Assembly: GCA_002118135.1 (NCBI GenBank)
Contig: BDIU01000562.1
Span: 1 to 11,598, forward strand
DNA: 11,598 nucleotides
Reading direction: 5' to 3'
Origin: Trebouxia sp. TZW2008
Taxonomy: Eukaryota; Chlorophyta; Trebouxiophyceae; Trebouxiales; Trebouxiaceae
Below are positions 7,587 through 11,598 of this stretch, one piece after another (positions within the stretch are counted from its first letter, which is position 1; each line of letters starts with the position of its first letter). A program made the position numbers and the translations under genes. A model generated the notes under the pieces. It did not search any database and was not told where the DNA came from. It worked only from the letters and a program-made list of their open reading frames with translations.

Positions 7587-7717
7587 CGCCTGAAGGTCAC
7601 AATGAACTTGGAATCAGCCCTGATGTACTCCTCCTTGCCATACACCTTCAGCATTGGGTGCAAGCTCTTTTTGTCAATATTGGGACTAAGCAGGGCACAG
7701 TGTGGTAGGTGAGACAT
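7583..7717 (-). CDS. Small ORF, 44 codons, possible exon
   Basis: The minus strand from ATG 7717 to TAA 7583-7585 encodes 44 residues with a strongly protein-like composition, including SPNIDKKSLHPMLKVYGKEE and ADSKFIVTFRR. Its stop overlaps, antisense, the stop of domain copy 2. It lies 60 bases downstream of the HNH-like gene on the same strand. It could be a small gene, or an alternative last exon of the HNH-like gene. For example, a weak GTTATA donor at the end of HNH exon 4 and the CTTAG acceptor before TCCCAATATTGAC would join in frame. No family is recognised. Confidence 0.35.
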   Translation of the reverse strand: MSHLPHCALLSPNIDKKSLHPMLKVYGKEEYIRADSKFIVTFRR

Positions 7718-7776
7718 ACATTGTCAAGTAGCAGCTCAAGCTATTTGTTGCCCAGCCTATGCAGATAACCCTAGAG

Positions 7777-8921
7777 CTATAACTGCTCGTCTTGGAAAGC
7801 AAGGGAGTCATCAAGAAAACGCATCAAGAGATCCTTGTTGCTGTGATCACTGGCAAAATCTGATATGTCAGGCTCACGTACTACATACCCCTCTTGCAAA
7901 CCTTTGGCAACTGCACGTCGGGCATGGAAGTATAAAACACGACTGTATGGATCCACGCTGTGTTTGGTGTCAGACCTCAACCACCGACCGTCTAGATCAC
8001 CAAAAGTTTTGATGCCTTGAAGAGAAGCCTCGATAGCTGGTCGCATATGTTGTGCCTGTGACAGGATGCATTTATTTATGCACAAGTACACAATTTATAC
8101 ACAAGTAACGAAATCACTGTACTCCACCCAGTAAATACTCACCTCCATGCCTTTCTTCTGATCTTTGCTGGCATTCTGAAGCTCGACAAACTTGTCTGTG
8201 AGCTGTACCTCGCGGAGACTTTCATCAAGCAGAGTGTAAGACCAATTGCCCATGGGGTCCCTCATGAAGATTGCCCGAGAATTGTCAAAACTCCACTCAA
8301 TTGGACGAAACAACAACAGCCCATTGCGTGAAGAGTTTATATCTTCGATCCCTACCAAATGCCTCAATCTGCACACACAATTTAGTCACAGCTCATCTAA
8401 GCCGCTGACAAGCATTGATACGCACAAACTCACCTGTGCCATGCCCTCTTCCAAAGATGAGATCCTATCACACACTGCTTGGGCAGGTATGTATGGGTGA
8501 GCTGACAGAAGGCTGTTCCTCTATGCTTGTCATTGCTGTAATGCTGAACCAGTTTGTGCTTAAAGTCAGGATCGCTGACTGCAGTCTTGTTTTCATCTGT
8601 ATAATCTAGCACAATAGCTAGGGCTTGATGCAAGGCTCCATTATCTTGGCCTGCTCCACGGAACAAGATTAAGCAAGCTACAGCAGAATGAAAGCAGGCG
8701 ATTATGCAAACGCTCTTACCAACAGCCTGTTCCTCTAAAAAACTCACAATTGCCGGCTCCATGTCATCATCGTCATTCAGCACGATAAGGTCACGCAGGC
8801 TGTTTCCTGCCTTGCTGTCTGAAGCGGCAAAGGCAAGCGCTTTTGCCCTGTGTATGTCTGATAAGCTGAGCTTCTTGATTGACAAGGTAGCGGCTCGTTT
8901 CTGATCAAGACTGTGACTCAT
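7777..8921 (-). CDS. HNH-nuclease-like protein, four exons, 307 residues
   Basis: Exons 8921-8720, 8650-8434, 8368-8143 and 8055-7777 total 924 nt. Introns of 69, 65 and 87 bp have GTAAGA, GTGAGT and GTGAGT donors and CAG acceptors. The spliced core reads C116, C127, then IGSHLWKRAW (H132) and INSSRNGLLLFRPIEWSFD (N155). It continues with WSYTLLDESLREV, KTFGDLDGR and PYSRVLYFHARRAVAKG. This is the layout of HNH_2-type endonuclease domains found in many fungal and algal proteins, whose ββα fold holds one metal ion. The position of the second catalytic His (usually in a DIHRLFD-like segment) is Glu here (PIEWSFD), so activity is uncertain. Residues 1-100 are an unrecognised N-terminal region. 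The start ATG 8921 is the first in frame. The frame stays open up to about 9057, just after a TTTGCAG, so an upstream exon is possible. The target (own DNA, foreign DNA or RNA) cannot be told from sequence. Confidence 0.75.
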
Positions 8922-9085
8922 TCCGCAAAAGGCAGCTGTGCAAAGCCCCCAAAACTTGTGCCAGGCGTGCTCAGATGTTGATGGAGGTCCCCCTTGACGA
9001 TACTCGACGATATACGTGAACACGTAGGTCGGAGAGTAGGCGTGCGGCTGTTGCAGCTGCAAATATACGTGGAGCCAGGGCTAAG

Positions 9086-9470
9086 GTGCTATGCCGCAAC
9101 AGGAGAGCTGGTTGTCAGCAACCGAACTCAGCGAGACACGTTTCACAATCCAGAATCCGATGGTTTCGGAGGCGCGAGGCAAAAGATAAACTGGCAACAC
9201 CACGTGGTTGCATGCCGACGCCTTGCGTAAGCTACCGTAGGCGGCATCTGGCAAAATGCGAAATGGGGCCCTCGGCTGACGTAATGGCAAGCGCGGCGGC
9301 ATGTGGTCAAATGCGAAATAGGGGTGCAAATTCGGAATCTGAATGCCTGCCCCGCAGCGCCCCGCAGAGGCCACGCAGGGCGCGTTACTGAGCCCTGCGG
9401 AGTTTTGACTGGCGGGTGCCTGCTCACAGGATCCCGCAGCCGCATGCAACCTCCTTGCAAGCTTGCCTTG
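9086..9470. promoter_or_regulatory. GC-rich divergent intergenic region with direct repeat and bZIP-type site
   Basis: Between the HNH-like gene (minus) and the tentative gene at 9479 (plus), the sequence becomes locally richer in G+C and CpG than its surroundings. It contains a direct repeat: GGCGGCATSTGGYMAAATGCG followed by AAAT(A)GGGG, at 9240-9268 and 9295-9324, start-to-start spacing 55 bases. TGACGTAA, a bZIP/CREB-type core, lies between the copies at 9277-9284. The position suits a shared bidirectional promoter. Several ORFs cross it on both strands, but none shows protein-like sequence I trust. Confidence 0.4.
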
Positions 9471-9478
9471 AGCTGGAG

Positions 9479-9925
9479 ATGCAAAGTCAGCCGTCAAGCG
9501 CTTTGCTGGTTGGCATGCAGGTCGGTATGTTGCAAGATCGTATTGCGAAACAATACGCGATTGGCGTCGCCTCTCAACTTGCTATCGTGATCAAGGGGTC
9601 GTTGGATCCATGGAACAATGTGTGCGGTAGTGCTGTCAATCAGTTTGTGAACTTTACCGCTCAATGTCTCATCAGGAACTGAGCACGAGGCTTAAGTGCA
9701 GGTCGATTGCTTCACTGTCGATTGCTTGACTCAGGAGACCACAGACAGCTTTGCATCTATGACCAGGGCTGACCTGGAACCAGTTCCAGCGGTCAACCGC
9801 AAAGCACGTCATGTGCTGTGGTATGCCCACAGGTCAACGCTATTGCTGGCAACTTGAGCGCAAGCTCTGTGTTGCGATAATTCAAAGACATTTTGTTCAG
9901 GAAAGCTGAAGCCGACGGTGATTAA
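9479..9925 (+). CDS. Tentative three-exon small protein, about 103 residues
   Basis: Exon 9479-9646 reads from ATG as an Ala/Val/Leu-rich segment (VGMQVGMLQDRIAKQY, GVASQLAIVIKGSLDPW). A 55-bp intron with a GTGAAC donor and GTGCAG acceptor leads to exon 9702-9820, which contains TQETTDSFASMTRADLEP. A GTATGC donor and a TTGTTCAG acceptor 80 bp on give a short last exon 9901-9925 ending KAEADGD. All three junctions keep phase. If the last intron is not used, exon 2 runs on to a TGA at 9852-9854. The same frame is then open again to 10028-10030, with protein-like sequence (PTVIKVALLSHSILHSATLG), so the 3' structure is uncertain. No family is recognised. Confidence 0.38.
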
Positions 9926-10031
9926 AGTTGCACTTCTGAGTCACTCGATCCTGCATTCAGCCACCCTTGGTGTACATGCTGCGCTGTGGTCACGCCAACT
10001 GGATGCTGTTACAGTTTCCGTGTCTACGTGA

Positions 10032-10596
10032 TCAAGCATGGTCATCTGCATCTCGCATGTGATCTTCAGGTTTCTGATGCCATCTAGCAAGCCTCAAAGC
10101 AGGTTTCAATGCCAAAGTTGGCTGTGACAATGATTGTCGAGATGTCGAAACAGACAAGACAGCAGCCTTGCGGCATTCAGTACATTTGCAGGTGCAAAGC
10201 AGCATTGGCCACAGCAGATACGAGCAGACTGATCAAGATTTGCAATGTATTATTCAGTTGGCAGGAGCATATGGCAAGCGTAGGAGCCAGCCTCAAGGTG
10301 AATCGACAATGACAGCAATCTGGGCTTACGTCCACAAGAAGCGCTAGAGCTGAATGCTGGTCACACACACAAATTTGGTTTTACACATGCTGGCAGTGGC
10401 ATACCCTTGCATGCCTGCAAGTTGCCAAGATTGCTTGCATGACCGAATCGTCTGTTCTTGTCAGATATGTGTTCTCTGAAGGCAATTTGGCACACAGCAT
10501 AGCACTTGCATCTGTAACAATGCCCTTTGATGTCTCTTTTGCGCTATGCAGCCAAGGCACAACGACCATCGCTTTTTCAGCTCCTGTGACATCTTG
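10032..10596 (-). CDS. Tentative 3' part of an unrecognised minus-strand gene
   Basis: Exon 10596-10405 follows a pyrimidine-rich TGCTGTTTCAG acceptor and encodes 64 residues that read as genuine protein (AEKAMVVVPWLHSAKETSKG, ENTYLTRTDDSVMQAIL). It ends at a GTATGC donor. A 27-base exon 10356-10330 (HSALALLVD, GTAAGC donor) and a terminal exon 10121-10032 (LALKPALRLARWHQKPEDHM, stop TGA) both fit phase 0. The first exon is the firm part; the two downstream ones are weaker. Upstream, the frame is open to about 10650 through a 30-base stretch bounded by GTGAGT and CAG, which is too short for an ordinary intron. The 5' exons, promoter and family are unknown. Confidence 0.38.
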
Positions 10597-10868
10597 CTGA
10601 AACAGCAAAAGGCAGCAAAGACTCACCCCACTTGTCAGATTGAACACGATCTATCTCAAAGCATGATGTGACTCCATTGCTGACTGTACGTTTGTGGCAA
10701 TAGAATTGTCACCTATGCATTCTGTCAAAGCTTGTGCAGTCGCTACTCAATCAAGGTGTTATCTCAATACCACTCATCGTGAGAATGATGTCTGCTCTTC
10801 AAGGCATTACAGCCACAAATGTCTGCTGCAGTGCTTCTGTTCAAGCAGTTGATACGAGACATCATTAC

Positions 10869-11171
10869 AGCCTGAGGAGATGGCTGGATTCTCTTGGACA
10901 AATACATGAATTTGGCCTGTGCATGCACAGCATCACACAGTCAATCAAAAATTATCGTGACTATCCATCAGAATCAACCTGCTATTCAAGCAGATGATGT
11001 CAGAGTCGTTGCAGCCTGAGGGATTGTGCTTGAACTTGTTGGACAGGTGGATGACAGCAAATCAGAGTGGCAGCAGTTCAGCCTCAGGGGCTGCGCTTGG
11101 TCCTGCCAGACAGGTACATTGATTACTGCATGTGCGTGCACAGCATCACACAGCAAATCAGAGTGACAGCA
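10869..11171. repeat. Three degenerate repeat units
   Basis: Related units start near 10869 (AGCCTGAGGAGATGGCTGG), 11012 (AGCCTGAGGGATTGTGCTTG) and 11080 (AGCCTCAGGGGCTGCGCTTGG). Units 1 and 3 share a later block, TGCATGCACAGCATCACACAG (10920-10940) against TGCGTGCACAGCATCACACAG (11132-11152). Units 2 and 3 share ACAGCAAATCAGAGTGRCAGCA (11053-11074 and 11150-11171). Unit 2 lacks the central block. This is an old local duplication array. ORFs on both strands cross it, and the sequence does not settle whether any part is exonic. Otherwise 10660-11420 shows no gene I can support. Confidence 0.55.
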
Positions 11172-11422
11172 AGTAATGGTTGTGCTGTATTGTGCGCACC
11201 TTTCCGCAAGCACTGCGTTTGAGCCTTTATCCATGCTGACCTGTTCATGCAAATTCCCGCGTGCACGTAGTAGCAAGTGTTTTGTTACTTCAAGATCTTG
11301 TGTTTTTGCACATGATGGTATTGCATGACAGCAAAAACACTCAACCTTGCAGCATGTAAACTCTTGCTGCTAGGCGCATGCGGTTGTTGACATGCACAAG
11401 TCACTCGCAACATGCCTGTGCC

Positions 11423-11598
11423 ATGAGTCACTCGAGCCCTAAGGTGCAATGTGCTGACAGTTATACCAGCAGTAGGTCCAATAGGGCCATCACATCATTT
11501 GTTCCTGCAGGCTGAGGCAGGTCAGGCAGAACATGATGAGGATGTGCAGAAGGCAGATTTTATGTCTGTGCTGGACAGCTTGCACAGGACCGCATCAG
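11423..11598 (+). CDS. Start of an unrecognised gene, truncated by the window end
   Basis: An ATG in good context (GCCATGAG) at 11423 opens a seven-codon first exon, MSHSSPK, ending at 11443. A 67-bp intron (11444-11510) with a GTGCAA donor, a CTGAC branch-like word and a pyrimidine-rich TTCCTGCAG acceptor follows. The second exon (11511 to the window end) continues in phase with an acidic, helical stretch, AEAGQAEHDEDVQKADFMSV, and stays open to the last base. Too little is visible to name a family. The second exon is more secure than the first. Confidence 0.45.

Noticed and set aside
8246..8904. Plus-strand ORFs opposite the HNH-like gene
   Set aside because: They lie antisense to exons whose spliced product carries recognisable HNH motifs.
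7777..8921. HNH gene as a homing endonuclease of an intron or intein, or as a transposon gene
   Set aside because: The gene has its own spliceosomal introns. I see no host-gene interruption, inverted terminal repeats, target-site duplication or reverse transcriptase nearby.
9081..9497. 138-codon minus-strand ORF and overlapping plus ORFs in the GC-rich region
   Set aside because: Several frames on both strands are open at once because of base composition. None has a protein-like pattern or fitting splice sites apart from a possible short first exon of the HNH-like gene.
1..11598. tRNA, rRNA or other structured RNA genes
   Set aside because: I saw no cloverleaf with conserved T-arm sequence and no rRNA-like stretch on either strand by eye.

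Overview
The window looks like nuclear DNA of a eukaryotic microalga, most likely a chlorophyte. Coding sequence is broken into short exons. Many introns are 55-95 bp with GTGAGT/GTAAGT-type donors and CAG/TAG acceptors. Bulk composition is moderate in GC and rich in CAG/CTG and TGCATG words. One gene end carries TGTAA, the usual chlorophyte polyadenylation word, and one promoter carries E2F and telo-box words familiar from the green lineage. There is no bacterial gene packing, Shine-Dalgarno pattern, rRNA, tRNA, CRISPR or phage structure. The lineage is inferred and was not tested by any search. All gene models come from reading frame, splice-site and intron-phase consistency alone.

Layout. 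(1) 1-760: poorly resolved, with two tentative minus-strand exons. (2) 765-1697 (+): a long open exon, here called domain copy 1, interrupted by one in-frame TAG. (3) 1774-1914: promoter-like cluster of telo-box and E2F/DP-like words. (4) 2073-2986 (+): a five-exon gene for a 201-residue basic protein with an AT-hook-like motif and a C-terminal coiled coil. (5) 7150-3104 (-): a seven-exon gene for a 447-residue protein with a coiled coil and a ladder of Trp-centred repeats like those of the centrin-binding protein Sfi1. Its long introns hold a minisatellite and at least two decayed exon copies. (6) 7197-7586 (+): domain copy 2, a diverged homologue of copy 1. (7) 7717-7583 (-): a 44-codon ORF. 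(8) 8921-7777 (-): a four-exon gene for a 307-residue HNH-nuclease-like protein. (9) 9086-9470: GC-rich divergent intergenic region with a direct repeat and a bZIP-type site. (10) 9479-9925 (+): a tentative three-exon gene. (11) 10596-10032 (-): a tentative gene 3' part. (12) 10869-11171: three degenerate repeat units. (13) 11423-end (+): start of a gene that runs off the window.

The genes do not form an operon and no shared pathway is evident. The most secure results are the HNH-like gene, the Sfi1-like gene and the AT-hook/coiled-coil gene, because every intron joins in phase and the spliced products read as coherent proteins. The most novel items are the uncharacterised domain present in two diverged copies and the exon-duplication fossils in the Sfi1-like introns. 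An in-frame stop in copy 1 is followed by a stretch that still looks coding and ends in a plausible 3' end.
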